64,000 bases of DNA, taken from the NCBI GenBank assembly GCA_963281255.1, contig OY725499.1, forward strand, positions 868,001-932,000, written 5' to 3'. Position 1 is the stretch's first letter. Every line of letters starts with the position of its first letter. Shown one piece after another: positions 23,284-34,399 of this stretch. Position numbers and translations under genes: made by a program. Under the pieces are notes generated by a model. That model made no database searches and was not told the DNA's origin. It saw nothing but the letters and a program-made list of their open reading frames with translations. This DNA comes from Aphrocallistes beatrix (Eukaryota > Porifera > Hexactinellida > Sceptrulophora > Aphrocallistidae).

Positions 23284-23643
23284 GTGTTGTATGACCGTAT
23301 ATTTATGCTCGAGTTTGTTACTCAAGCGAAGGATGCATTGGAGGAATTGCACAGTTTGGGACTTGCACACAATGATATAAGACTCCCGAACATTTGTCTT
23401 TCGAAAGATTCGATGCTTAAATTGATCGACTTTGATCGCACCGTGGCTGCCAAATCGAAATACGCTGCTAACATCAATCATTTCTTCCATGCAGCGCCTA
23501 AATCGACTGCTGCTTCATTGGACTACAAACAGCTTGGTTTGATTATCTACCATTTGAAAAACAAACCTGATCAACCGATAGGTTCAGGTGTTTTAATGTA
23601 TTTTCAGGATTCAAAAGAACATGTGGTTGCGATTCAAATTTGA
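23284..23643 (+). pseudogene. C-terminal half of a divergent protein-kinase-like gene (inverted segment)
   Basis: Contains EELHSLGLAHNDIRLPNICL, the kinase catalytic loop (H-N-D-x4-N), then LKLIDFDRTV at the DFG position with DFD instead, and a short C-lobe (SLDYKQLGLIIYHL). The ATP-binding N-lobe is absent upstream on this strand. The last 100 or so bases are antisense to the end of the gene at 23543-24625. The likely explanation is that these are two halves of one gene, this half having been inverted in place. Confidence 0.6.
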
Positions 23644-24625
23644 AAAAAACTTGATCATTAACTTCCAGCAAACCAATTGGCAAGACTAAGTGCTGGATAT
23701 CATCAGCTTTGAAATAATATTTCATTAGCAGGCCCCTCAAAGTGTCCCGATGCTGTAAAAGCGTAACAAGTTTATAATAGTAACATTCATCTTTAACAAG
23801 AATGGAAAACTTAGACTGAACTTGTTCTAAATATCCAGACTTCAACTTTTTTTCCAACCAAGAAAGTTCTGATGAGGAGAGAACCATGAAAAAGGAACCT
23901 TTAATCTCTCCCTTTGCTAAATCAGCAAACTTTATGCATTGGTTTTCCAATACATCACTAATACATCCCGTTACATTAGTCTGATTTAAATATGTGTATT
24001 TTGCAGTAAATACAAGGTTGCTCCATTCTACTTCTACCATAGTGACTGTCTTTTTGGTTATTAAATTTGGAAACACAAAACCACATACATGATTTATTGT
24101 ATCATCATAATTCCTTAAAGAACGCAATTGATAAATTAAGGAAACCACACATCTAAGAATGTCGTCATAGAAATTCCTTCCTAAATATATTTCACATAAA
24201 AATAGGGGGATAGATCCATGTACGAGAAGTATATCAGGTTTAATACAGTTAGAGACAATAAAATTCGCCATATATGTAAACATTTCGATGTCCTGATTTT
24301 CCATTAGAAGTTCATAGCCATTAATTACAGGAAAATTCGCTGCTAACCATTTATGGACAAATTGTTGACTTGCACCTCTGTTGCTAGTCTCGGATTTTAT
24401 AGCTTCAGAATTGGGCAGCTCTCTTAGAGATATATCAAACCTTTCTTTGGGACTTATATACGGCTTCCCGAGGTTAAGCAGTATATTTGAATTGGCAAAA
24501 GAATCATCTGGAATCGAAGATGATGAGTCACTACCAGAAACTGGGAAGAGATTGCGTAATTTGATTGGCGGTGCTTCATCTTCTCGATTTTTGAATTGGA
24601 TTGCAAGTGGAACAGGTTTATCCAT
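23543..24625 (-). CDS. N-terminal part of a kinase-like protein
   Basis: 360 codons from MDKPVPLAIQF. It has an acidic/serine-rich N-terminus (SGSDSSSSIPDD) and then a predicted alpha/beta region (ELLMENQDIEMFTYMANFIV, LCEIYLGRNFYDDILRCVVS). Animals such as sponges have many proteins in which such a region, reminiscent of nuclease-like folds, precedes a divergent kinase; I name this family from memory only. The final 15 or so residues are probably read through the inversion breakpoint. An alternative is an independent gene of unknown function. Confidence 0.45.
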   Translation of the reverse strand: MDKPVPLAIQFKNREDEAPPIKLRNLFPVSGSDSSSSIPDDSFANSNILLNLGKPYISPKERFDISLRELPNSEAIKSETSNRGASQQFVHKWLAANFPVINGYELLMENQDIEMFTYMANFIVSNCIKPDILLVHGSIPLFLCEIYLGRNFYDDILRCVVSLIYQLRSLRNYDDTINHVCGFVFPNLITKKTVTMVEVEWSNLVFTAKYTYLNQTNVTGCISDVLENQCIKFADLAKGEIKGSFFMVLSSSELSWLEKKLKSGYLEQVQSKFSILVKDECYYYKLVTLLQHRDTLRGLLMKYYFKADDIQHLVLPIGLLEVNDQVFFKFESQPHVLLNPENTLKHLNLSVDQVCFSNGR

Positions 24626-24782
24626 ATTAATTACAAGCTATGTAAAAATGGTAAAGAATAATAAAAATAGAAATAGAAGAAAGAGTGATGCTCATCTGGC
24701 ATCCACAATAAGCTAATATTGATATGTATTGTGAATTATCTTCAATGATAACAAAAATAGGTAGTATTAGTCAAGATAAGTA

Positions 24783-25046
24783 ATATCTTACATATTTAAA
24801 TGCTAAGCTTTTTAATTTTTTCGTTTGTGTGTCCGAATTGATTAAAGAATTGGCAAGTCGTAGAGATACGAAAATTGGCATGCATTTGTCAAATGATGTC
24901 TACGATTAAATTCGAAGATCTAAGCGATATTTTCACACCTCTGCCAAAAAAATGTCTACTCATCATGGAATTATGACGTCATTGTCACCTTTTTTATAAT
25001 TAGAAATTTCAGTTTTTCGACAATGACTCAGTCATTTTAAGTGCGA
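24783..25046 (+). repeat. Composite of a family-C end and a family-A tail
   Basis: 24783-24945 carries the family-C end (gtccgaattgattaaagaat, gtcgtagagatacgaaaatt, ttcgaagatctaagcg). 24950-25042 carries the family-A tail in the orientation opposite to 18.1 kb (gactcagtcatttta). It abuts the RT fragment that follows. Confidence 0.65.
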
Positions 25047-25048
25047 TA

Positions 25049-25850
25049 CGAGAGCTACATCGACGATATTCTCATCTACTCGAGGACGTTAAAAGAGCAC
25101 ACTCAAAATTTGCGACAGACTTTCCAGGCCTTGAAGAAAAGGCAGGAATTCAACTGAAAAAATCAAAACGTCATATAGAGTATTCGAAAGGAGAGTTCTT
25201 GGGCCATCATGTCTCGAATAAGGGCAGGGAGCCAATAGAGTTATATACAGGAAAGCTAAAAAACCTTCCTCGGCCAGAGTCAGTTTCAGAGCTTCAACGA
25301 TTCTTAGGGAATTATTATAGAGATTACATCTCCCAACTAGCAGAAAGAGCGGGCCCCTTAAATTTATTGACGCACAATGAAGCAGCTTGGGAATGGGGTT
25401 GTCAAGAGGGAGCATTCTCCAGTTTACGTAAGGCGTTAATCACCGAGCCTGTATGCTTGGTATTTCCAAACTGGGGAAAGGAATTATATGTCGGAGCTGA
25501 AAGAAGTTCTCAAGGAATCGCAGCAGTTTTGTCTCAGTTGGACAAACGTACTAACAAACTCTTCAATTTCCTCAATTTCTATTTCATCAATTTCCTATTT
25601 TTCTTCTTCCCTCAACTCGACCCGAAGGAATTACGGAGCTACGCAATTAGAAGCATGGGCACTGGTATCGGCAGCGAGGAAGTGGTCTCAAGTAGTTTTT
25701 CTCTCAGATCACCATCCTTTACAGTGGCTGCGAGCTCAGAAGGACCCCAGACATACATATTCCAGGTGGATTTTAGAATCATAGGAACTACTATATGTGA
25801 TCAAATATCGACCGGGACGGGACAATATTACAGCGATCTACCTTAGCCGT
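25049..25850 (+). pseudogene. Gypsy reverse transcriptase and RNase H, frame-broken
   Basis: Starts inside the RT palm at ESYIDDILIYSRTLKEH (YIDD box). It continues to the FLGHHVSNKG thumb motif, LQRFLGNYYRDYI, LFPNW-type connection and the RNase H start (ELYVGAERSSQGIAAVLSQ), then, after a poly-pyrimidine insertion near 25560-25620, ATQLEAWALVSAARKW and FLSDHHPLQWL with the catalytic Asp. At least two frameshifts. It faces the second Gypsy element tail to tail. Confidence 0.75.
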
Positions 25851-25879
25851 AATACCACCTGGTTTACAACGACGAGGTA

Positions 25880-27900
25880 AATCAGGAACATTTGTACGTG
25901 GTTGACTTGCGCGGATTGTTTATGGTCAGAGTGAGGATCCGGTAATACGATAAGCTACAGTTAAGAGCGACAGGACAGGTAACCCAAGGGAAGTTGAAGA
26001 GGGTGTCGAATAGGTTGAGACTACAGTATACCCTGGAGTCCCGTTGCTGATATTCATTCTCTGTATCGGTTCTTTTCCCACATTGCTTGGCTTGGTACGT
26101 TGGCACAACAAACATCCACGACAGTATGCTCGGGTGTCTCTTCTCATCTTATACCTAAAAGTATGATTTATGGAGTGACTGTAGGGTTCCGCTAATTCCT
26201 AAGAGGTGCTGCGAGTGTACCTCTTCCAATATTTCCAGGCGAAGTTGTTTTGGCACCACAATTCGCTCCTCGAAATAGAGTACTCCCTTTATCATCCTCA
26301 GATGCTCGGCTGCCTTTCCCAACTGGCTAGATCTCACTCCTCCTTCGCGATATATTTCGTATTTTACGTTAACGATCACAGGGTCATTGTCCTGCTCCCT
26401 CCCAATCCGTTCTTGTGGGTTCTCCAAGGACCGTGCAAAAAAGATTTTCTCCTCGAATATCCCTGTTTAAACGTTGGCTTGGGGTCTTTCTGGGAGATTA
26501 CCCACTTTAACGGGCAATGGTTAGTGTGGAGCACTACTCCAACGGCACCTTTCAGGTAGACAGATTACTTGCGAGTAGTTGCTATGGCCGCCTCTGCCTC
26601 TAATTGGCCAGCGGATTAATTACGTTGGCTTGGCGTCAGGGAGGAGAAGTACTCGATTGGTCTAATCTTTCTTGTTGCAGAAATACAGGCGTCCGCCTCA
26701 ATGTGGAACTCCTAGTCCCACCTCGGAAATGTTAGTGTGACAGGTTCCTTCAGTAATCGATGTCTCAGTTAATCGAAGGCTTGGTTACACCCTTCATCCC
26801 AAGACTACCTACAACCCACTCTGGTAAGAGCATAGAGTATATAACACCGGTCTAATTTACCATACCAAGGTATCTTTGGAGTTCTTTCACATTCTCGGGT
26901 CGAGGAAAATTCTGGACTCTTTTATGTAACTCTCCAATTGGCTTCTACCCACCTGTGAGACCCAGTGCCCAAGAAATCCGACTCTTTGATAGGCCAATCT
27001 ACATTTATCTCTCCTCAGTTGTAGGCCAGCGACCTCGAGGCATCGAAATACTTCGCCAACGTGGTTTAGGTATTCCTCAAAACTGCGAGAGAAAACTCGC
27101 AACATCTAACTTCATGAAGAATTTTGGCCTCGGTAGTTTACAGCAAACCGTACACTTCCAGCTTTTATATTCTCTAGAACCACATCTCTGCTCAATCTCG
27201 TTCAGCTCTGGATTGACCAACTCCCTGGCCTCTTTTCTAGTGCTTTCGTCCAGTTCTTCATCTTGTTTCACTACTTGTGCCCTGGCTAGGGGCTGTACGT
27301 AGACTGGATCTCTGTCCACGACTCGCCAAGCTTAATACACCCTTTTCGGAAGTATAAGTTAACTGATCCTATCTTTTCCCATAAACTGCCTACCTAATAA
27401 CACAGTTGGTTCTTCAGTCTCCAATATTTGGAGTCTCTGGGAAGTCGGTTTCCCTTTCTCCCACCCCAACTTCAGCATCCACATACCCAAGGACTTGAAC
27501 AGGGTTATTACAAAGTCCATAAACTTCAGTAGGCGCTTTGACCATCTTTTCAAGTAACCTCATTCTTTTCGCGATTCCGCTGTCTATTACACAGGGGTTG
27601 GCACCAGTGTCGAGTATCGCCGATAGTTTCTCTCCCTATATCTAAACTTGAATAAGTACAGTGTCTTCACCAGCAGATAATTGGTAAAGTCGATCTTTAC
27701 TTCTCCAGTTCTCTGCGCTCTTCTTTTCTGTTCGAGGTTCCCATTTTATTGAGCAACGACTGGCCCAATGCCCCGGTTTTCTACAGATACTGCAGCTTTT
27801 ACTGCCATTTGAGCAATACTTGACGAGATGTCCTACTTGGTTACACCCATAGCACGTCATTCCCTGCCATCGCGAAGTATCTGTCTTGCTGCGCACTTGA
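25880..27900 (-). mobile_element. Decayed Gypsy element, second family
   Basis: On the minus strand, in order: two CCHC zinc knuckles of gag (CYGCNQVGHLVKYC and CSICRKPGHWASRC, near 27860-27760); an aspartic protease (LDTGANPCVID, about 27610-27580); RT pieces (FFMKLDVASF at 27090; DKCRLAYQRVGFLGHWVS at about 27000); scattered RNase H remains (26850-26440); and the integrase with its H2C2 finger (VHSQHLLGISG, then CRGCLLCQRTKP, 26427-26060). There are many stops. No LTR was recognised. RT sequence differs from the plus-strand fragment at 25 kb, so these are two families. Confidence 0.75.
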
Positions 27901-28005
27901 GTATTGCCTTTCTTATAGCGAACAACATTTATTTAATTTTCCTTGTTCCCTAATTCCTGGATCTCGGCTTCGCAGCCCTCTTTTGACTTCATAAGTGCCA
28001 CCCTG

Positions 28006-28011
<6 letters not shown>

Positions 28012-28053
<42 letters not shown>
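28012..28053. repeat. (CA)n microsatellite
   Basis: About 20 uninterrupted CA units. Confidence 0.95.
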
Positions 28054-28056
<3 letters not shown>

Positions 28057-28218
28057 CTGCATAGACCAATATACTTACATAGTGAAGTAGGAACAAAGAA
28101 ATAAAAATGAAACCATTTGACTAAGGTAAATCTAAAATGTGAGATTGACAGGAATGTAGTATAAACCATGATGAAAATATCCTTGAGAATAAACTAGCTC
28201 CATTCTAATACGTATTTA

Positions 28219-29016
28219 TTACAAAACATGATGGTTATCGCCTACAATGATGATTCTCCCTCTTGCATCTACTGAGACGCCAAATGGACCTTGTATGCTA
28301 TGAGTAATTTTATGAAGTAAATCTCCTTCTTGATTGAAAAGAACAACACCGTTTTCTAAATAATCTGCTATAATAAAGTTACCAGCACCATCTATAATAA
28401 ATGAATAGGATTTTGTTAAATGTTTGGAAATAGAATTGGAAACAGAATTCTGCACCTGAGTTCGATGATAGTTGAAAGAATAGAGGAAGGGATTAGAGGA
28501 GCACAGTACATAAATACACTCGGTAGTTAGTTTTATGTCACAAGGATACTTCAGTATTTTATGTCCAAACTGAGACTTGAATAGTAAATTCTTTGAAAAT
28601 ATCTGGATACGGTTATTAATAAAGTCACACACAAATATATCTCCATTCGATTCATTGATAGTAATGCCATGTGGTTCGTTAAATTGTCCTTCTCCACTCC
28701 CTGGAGTTCCTATCTGTTTCAGAAATGCGCCATTTAAATCGTAAACTAACAACCAATTAACTCCGCTTTGAGATACAAATACTTTATTTTGGGATATTGC
28801 AATATAATGAGGGCTCTTCATCTTACCAGCTCCATCTCCATGTCCAAACTGGTACAGATACTTTCCATCTTCATCAAATACTTGTACTCTGTTGTTACGG
28901 GTATCTCCCACAAGAATATTACTAGTCTGGTAGTGCACTGCTACCCCATAAGGAAAATCGAACTGTCCTTCTTTACTACCTGATGTTTCTCCACCAAGAC
29001 TGAGTACAGGAGTCAT
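28219..29016 (-). CDS. NHL-repeat beta-propeller protein
   Basis: 265 codons, single exon. Six NHL blades are visible, each with the pattern PxGI/V...I.V.D...NR.Q.F, for example FPYGVAVHYQTSNILVGDTR, EPHGITINESNGDIFVCDF and PFGVSVDARGRIIIVGD. The six blades fill the whole length, enough for one closed propeller. Such domains end TRIM-NHL ubiquitin ligases, where they bind RNA or protein; no RING, B-box or coiled coil is seen upstream on the minus strand to 29.4 kb, so it is either a stand-alone propeller or the last exon of a longer gene. The frame is intact. The stop lies 166 bp from the CA repeat region of a decayed Gypsy. Confidence 0.85.
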   Translation of the reverse strand: MTPVLSLGGETSGSKEGQFDFPYGVAVHYQTSNILVGDTRNNRVQVFDEDGKYLYQFGHGDGAGKMKSPHYIAISQNKVFVSQSGVNWLLVYDLNGAFLKQIGTPGSGEGQFNEPHGITINESNGDIFVCDFINNRIQIFSKNLLFKSQFGHKILKYPCDIKLTTECIYVLCSSNPFLYSFNYHRTQVQNSVSNSISKHLTKSYSFIIDGAGNFIIADYLENGVVLFNQEGDLLHKITHSIQGPFGVSVDARGRIIIVGDNHHVL

Positions 29017-29449
29017 TTTTCCTTATAATCTACTACAGGTAAGCTAGATACTACGTAGTAGAGTTAATCACATTATCTAGACCACTACCAGCTAACTTCA
29101 ATGTTGTCATGTCAAAGTCGAATTATCACTATATCCAATAAAATTAGTATGGAATGTCGTTGAGTGAGGTATCAAACCCCTTAGAATTATCACTACTTAG
29201 TATATCCAATATCTACTGTACGTATATCGGAATTCGTAGGAATGGCAAAATATACACATAATGCGCCTTCATAAAAAAGGCGTTTTACTACTTGTATATA
29301 ATTATGAGAGAAGCCACGGCCGGCTGGCAGATCACCAATACTTGTTTTCCATAGATTCCATTGTATACAATAGTTTTTTTGCCTCGTTAAAATACTAATT
29401 GTATAGCCCCAATTTTTTTATTGTTTGAATGCAGTGGAGCATACTCTAA

Positions 29450-29815
29450 GGATAAACGGAATTTTCGTCGCGGGAATTTTAGTCCGTGAAAATTCGATTA
29501 ATGGGAATTTCGTCTAATTAGAGGTTAAAATAAACTGACGCTAATATAGAAGGAGTGGAGATTTTTTTGGAGCGAAATATCTTCAAAAAATGGGAGGTTT
29601 TGGTTGAGAAATAAGTAAAAGCGAAAGGATCCATTCGGGGGACCAGGCTAAAATACCAGGATATAAACATTCTGGGCGACGAAAATTCCGCCATTCTAAA
29701 GTAGACGATGAGACTGTTTTTAAGTTGCCGTTATTTACAGGTGACCGTGATATAGAGTGGCCGTTAGGACAGAATGGCGGAATTTTCGTCGCAAGAATTA
29801 CCTCCATAAGCCACA
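29450..29815. repeat. Repeat with ggaattttcgtcgc ends
   Basis: The phrase cggaattttcgtcgc occurs at about 29457 and 29770, with an inverted copy (cgacgaaaattccgcc) at about 29678. It looks like one or two overlapping MITEs; the ends are not resolved. Confidence 0.5.
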
Positions 29816-30583
29816 CGACACACTTCTATTAGGTGCGATAGTAGACGTGACAGACTTAACCTCTGATGATGATGCGTGCAGCTCTGGAAGCAAATCTAAG
29901 TTTCCTTCAGCCAATTGTGATTGTTTCAAATACAATTCAAAAATGTTTCGAGATACAAAGTAGAAAGCATAGTCTGAGGCTAGCAGTGGAAAGAGCTTGT
30001 ATTGCTGATTTGAGTAGCTGTGTTTCAGGCTGACCAGGCTTGTTCTGTGTCTGTCTACGCACAATACTGTGCGTATGTAGCAATGGTAACAACACGAAAA
30101 AGACTAATAATTGATCAGTCTCTACCCTAGACACTTCTCATTCTGTACCAATTGTCTCCATGAATTAATGAGTTAGAAATCGTATGTTAAATGGTGAAAT
30201 CGTGGTGAATCGATAAAATAATTGTATAACACTATGCGTAAAAACTAAGATAATATTCATTTGAATCCATATACTGCCATAATTCTGAAACACTAATGTA
30301 CTACGTAGCTAGTTAAATTGATAATTATATGCACTGTGAGTTCAAATTGGTGAAGGAATGCAGATTACGTGCTTAAAGGGTTGGAACTTTAGATTAATAC
30401 CAATTTTAAGAAAGAAGAAAAAGAAGAAAATTGATGAAGGAACGAGGGAGCGGAGCGTTCTTAAGTATTGTAAACTTCCATGGTAAACGTTGCCAATAGA
30501 AAAGATAGTCTGATTCATGACTAGAAGATCATGTGACAATTGTAAACTGATACTTTCATCCTTTTATATAATAGTAAGGGCAT
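29816..30583. other. Intergenic, no gene seen
   Basis: AT-rich, no coding signal or repeat end recognised; the short frames here overlap on both strands and look accidental. Confidence 0.35.
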
Positions 30584-30915
30584 GCCTAATTTACGGGACG
30601 GGACAGGACCATCTCGGAAAATCTAGGTACCTAATTTACGGGACAGAACGAGTCAAGATGCCTAATTTACGGGACGGGACAGAAAAGGTGCCTAATTTAC
30701 GGGACGGGACAGAAAAGGTGCCTAATTTACGGGACGGAACGGGTTAAGATGCCTAATTTACGGGACGGGACGGGTTAAGATGCCTAATTTACGGGACGAG
30801 TTAAGATGCCTAATTTACGGGACGAGTTAAGATGCCTAATTTACGGGACGGGACAGAATCATTCCGGAAAACTTTTATCAGTACTTAATTTGCGAGATGG
30901 GACAAAAATACCTCA
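30584..30915 (+). repeat. Tandem array of a 30-base unit
   Basis: Ten or so copies of tgcctaatttacgggacggg followed by acagaaaaggt or ttaaga. Units vary from about 22 to 45 bases because the spacer changes. The same core forms the hairpin at 15116-15177. Confidence 0.85.
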
Positions 30916-31053
30916 CTATACAGTCGAGTCGATTCAGTGTATTGTGACACTTAGTCATCCCATTATTCACTAGACTACGTATATTCTATTAACTATGTAT
31001 TTTATTCATTATATCAATATTTATTCTACAATTCACAATCTAGTTATGTACTA

Positions 31054-31139
31054 CAGTGAAGATTGGATATAACGACAAATCGCAAATAACGACATTTTTC
31101 TCTTGCCCGATGGTACGTCGTTATATCCAATCTTCACTG
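31054..31139. mobile_element. 86-bp palindromic MITE
   Basis: Nearly all stem: cagtgaagattggatataac at the left, its complement at the right, a short loop between, and TA on both sides. Tc1/mariner (pogo) type. Confidence 0.8.
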
Positions 31140-31188
31140 TATATAATTATTCAGGTACAATGAATCCGCTTCCAACCGAGATTATTGT

Positions 31189-31358
31189 CAGGGTGCGGTC
31201 ATATGAATTTTCTAAACCGGGGCAAGGCGGGGCCAGAGAAAAAACATATGGGACCTTTCCTATGATTTTGGCTTAGGTGGTCGAATGAAATTCGGGGCCG
31301 CAGAATCAAACTCGGCGCTAAAGTCCCGGATATCCCCCCTCCCCTGGGACCGCCCCTG
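31189..31358. mobile_element. hAT-like MITE with ends CAGGGNGCGGTC
   Basis: The left cagggtgcggtc and right gaccgcccctg are inverted and enclose a G/C-rich core (ggggcaaggcggggcc, ccccctcccctggg). No clear 8-bp duplication. Confidence 0.5.
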
Positions 31359-31594
31359 TTTACAGTAGGTCACAAAATTATTTGAAGTGAACTTTAGCTT
31401 CGTGTAATATTAAACATATATTTAAGATAATTTCAGGATGACTTCATTTACGCGTTTTCATCCTATATATACACTATCTTGAGTCACACTATCATACCAT
31501 GCAGTTATACAGCACCATTTCTGGAATGCAAACTCATTTTTGTCGATTTTCTTTGAAAATCCCAGTGGATATCTATCACAGTATAGCAATGTAT

Positions 31595-31695
31595 TCTTAT
31601 ACAAGCGCGCCTCGCTTGCTTGCGCTGCGTGGCTTGCGGACACTACGTGTCCGCAGAGTCGCCCTGTGGGCGCCTGGAGTTACTCAATCTAAACT
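31595..31695 (+). repeat. Family-A 5' end
   Basis: tacaagcgcgcctcgcttgc, then gcggacactacgtgtccgc hairpin and gccctgtgggcgcctgg. Only the hairpin part is present. Confidence 0.75.
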
Positions 31696-31727
31696 ATTTC
31701 TGGAATTTTTTCATTTATATATATATA

Positions 31728-32393
31728 TTGTAAACAAAGGTCAACGAATAATTTTTCATATGGATCCGAAAATATGATATTCGAAATCTACACCCCTGAA
31801 AACCCCATGTCAACCGTTGAAAGCTAGTTTCTAACCTATTTTTGTAATTTGTTTACTTTATGTATCTATTGTAAACAAAGTAAACAAATAATTTATCATA
31901 TCGATCTGAAAATATGATATTCGAAATCTACGCCCCTAAAAACCGCTTGTCAACCGTTGGAAGCTAGTTTCTAGCATAATTTTCAAAATTCGTCAAATCG
32001 TGTGAAAATATGTATATAAAGGTGTGAAAATATACAAATAACATTTTTAACTGCCATACACTATCATATATAATTGAGACATTTATATAAGTTATTGCTT
32101 TGAAGTATTAATAACAATGACAGCCTACAATAGTGTCTTATAATGATTTATATTGTGAGAGTGAAGCCGTACATAGTATTGTATAGAAAAGGTGTGAAAA
32201 TTTGTTTTCCATTTTTTTGCAGAGGTGTGAAGATTTCGCTTAGATCTTAGAACTTAATCGTAGATTCATCATTTGAAACCTACATGCCAATTTTCGTATC
32301 TCTACGACTTGCCAATTCTTCAATCAATTCGGACAAACAAACAAACAAACAAACAGAAATAAAAAAATCCTAGCATTTTAATATATAAGATAC
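31728..32393. repeat. Family-C repeat, long copy with internal duplication
   Basis: Two tandem copies of a block (catatggatccgaaaatatg, ttcgaaatctacacccct, gtcaaccgttgaaagctagt) at 31728-31860 and 31867-31985. They are followed by gtgtgaaaatatgtatataa, a unique middle, and an end with gcttagatcttagaacttaa, gtatctctacgacttgccaa, (acaa)n and tcctagcattttaatatat. The same order is seen at 47283-47846. Confidence 0.75.
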
Positions 32394-32804
32394 TACTGAA
32401 TTTAGTAATGCAAATATTCATGTATGTAAACATCATTTAGTTGTGTAATTTTTTAGTATTTGTTCAAAGGATTCAGCAAGATATAGTAAGCTTCGAAAGT
32501 CTGAATTAGGTAAATAATTTACTTTAGCACAAAATGACAATGCAATAAAATTAATTTCACTCTTAAAATTCACAATTTTATACTTGCCTTGTTTGAAGCA
32601 ATAGTTTAACTAATAATTAGGACTCTTAGTTAGGATTAAACTCAAGTACAATCATATTATATTACAAAAATATTTTTTTCCTTGATAAATCTGACCATTT
32701 TTTCAGATCCTAAATCTTCCTGAATCCTTTAACAAATACTCCAAAATTACGCAACTAAAATATATAGACATACTTATATATATGCTTAACTAATTTCAGT
32801 AGTA
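32394..32804. other. Intergenic, no gene seen
   Basis: AT-rich; an inverted relationship exists between atccttt.aacaaatactcc at about 32720 and gtatttgttcaaaggatt at about 32457, so this may be another decayed foldback element. Confidence 0.35.
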
Positions 32805-33222
32805 CAGTAAACCCTCGATTATCCGAACACCTTGAGAAATTATTACCGGATAAGTGTTCGGATAAGTGAAATAAGGATAGTACAACATCGATTAACACTT
32901 AATTGAAGCTGGTTAAGTTTTCAAATAAGTTTAAGTGTGTTTAGATAGACGAAATAATAAAGGTTTGCTCTATACCTAGGCAATTATGTTTAAATTGTAT
33001 CATCAGCCCAATTTAGTTTTAGTGGAAGTACCATAATAATTATATCCCGAGAAATATTATGTGACACAGAAATTGAAATAGTGCGATTGCAATCTACAGA
33101 CAAGACAAGGAGTACCAAGTTTAAACAAAATTTAACCAAGAAGTTTAAAAAGAGTAAAGCGAGACTAAGACTAGACTGTTTGTTTACGGATAATCGATGT
33201 TCGGATAATCGAGAGTTTACTG
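32805..33222. mobile_element. pogo-type MITE
   Basis: cagtaaaccctcgattatcc at the left and ggataatcgagagtttactg at the right; TA on the left. The end sequence resembles the MITE inside the SLC35F gene (cagtacaccctcgctaatcc). Confidence 0.75.
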
Positions 33223-33540
33223 ATATAAGAATATATTGCTATACTGTGGTAGACAGCTACTGGGATTTTCAAAAGGATTGCTACAAAAAAATGAGCTTGC
33301 ATTCCAGAAAAGGTGCTGGTTATTAACTGCATGGTATGGCAGTATCACTCAAAATAGTGTATATATGGGATGAAAAGAGAAATGAAGTAATCCTGAGATT
33401 ATAATACTCTTCTTACCTGCGGTTGGCTAAGTGATTTTTTCTATTTATAGTCAGACCCCAAACTTGTATGGCTTCCCCGTCCAAAATGGCTTAAACAGGA
33501 AATGACGCAACAAAACGCCTCGCCAATCGCGGGTTTTAAA

Positions 33541-33741
33541 CATATCTTATATATTAAAACTCCAGGATTTTTTTGTTTTTTGTTTTTGTTTGTTTGTTTG
33601 TTTGTTTGTTTGTTTGTTTGTTTGTTTGTCCGAATTGATTGAAGAATTGGCAAGTCGTAGAGATACGAAAATTGGCATGTAGGTGTCAAATGATGAATCT
33701 AGGATTAAGTTCGAAGATCTAAGCGAAATGTTCACACCTCG
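33541..33741 (+). repeat. Family-C end with (TTTG)n microsatellite
   Basis: cttatatattaaaactccag, a tttg/gttt run (33585-33627), then gtccgaattgattgaagaat to ctaagcgaaatgttcacacc. Plus-strand copy of the end seen inverted at 32.3 and 47.8 kb. Confidence 0.8.
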
Positions 33742-34254
33742 CCGAGATAGGTTACAAAATGTGCTGACCAATCAACTTCGATTATTTTATAATGCAAATA
33801 CATTGGAATAAAATAGTGGTGACTTATGCCTACAATCCAAAGGACTATTTGTGATTGAAATTCATTGGTTTATGTGAACCAATCAAATATCAGCCTTTTA
33901 TAATGCCATTCACACGATCCTATTTCATATAAATGATTGAATACTGCTATTTTGAGTCTATAATTTGATTGTTAACAACAATTAAAGTGTGTTATATGCT
34001 ACGATCAATCAATTCGATCATAAAATAACTTTTAACGACATGGACTGGAATTGATTATTTAAGTATAATAATCTTTAGCAATGTGAACTTTGTGTATTCA
34101 AATTGAGCTTACATTCAGGATTAGTTGACTTAATACGAAGTAAATTATATTTATCACGAAACAAAATTTCTGCTACAGTTCTGATTTATTAAATGTAACC
34201 GTAGACAAATGACAATCAGCGTACTTAGTATAAATCAAGAAAGCGACGTATTGT
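33742..34254. other. Intergenic, no gene seen
   Basis: AT-rich. Nothing recognised. Confidence 0.35.
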
Positions 34255-34350
34255 TTCTCTAATATCCCCAAGCTCCCACTGGGTAAATCTGAGGACACGC
34301 AGTGTCCGCAAGCCGCGCAGCGCAAGCAAGCGAAACGCGCTTGTACATAA
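34255..34350 (-). repeat. Family-A 5' end, inverted
   Basis: gacacgcagtgtccgcaagc hairpin then cgcagcgcaagcaagcgaaa ending cgcgcttgtac. Confidence 0.75.
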
Positions 34351-34399
34351 TATTACACAAAGTTAAAGTTCATTGCCAATAATTAGACATATTGTAAAT

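Noticed and set aside
27933-28169. 78-codon frame with a VCVC run
   Set aside because: Produced by the CA microsatellite.
30517-30747. Repeat protein frame (NLRDGTEKVP)
   Set aside because: Translation of the 30-base tandem array; no start context and no homology.
33081-33326. 82-codon basic frame (KFKQNLTKKFKKSKARL)
   Set aside because: It lies inside and across the end of a pogo-type MITE and has no conserved motif.
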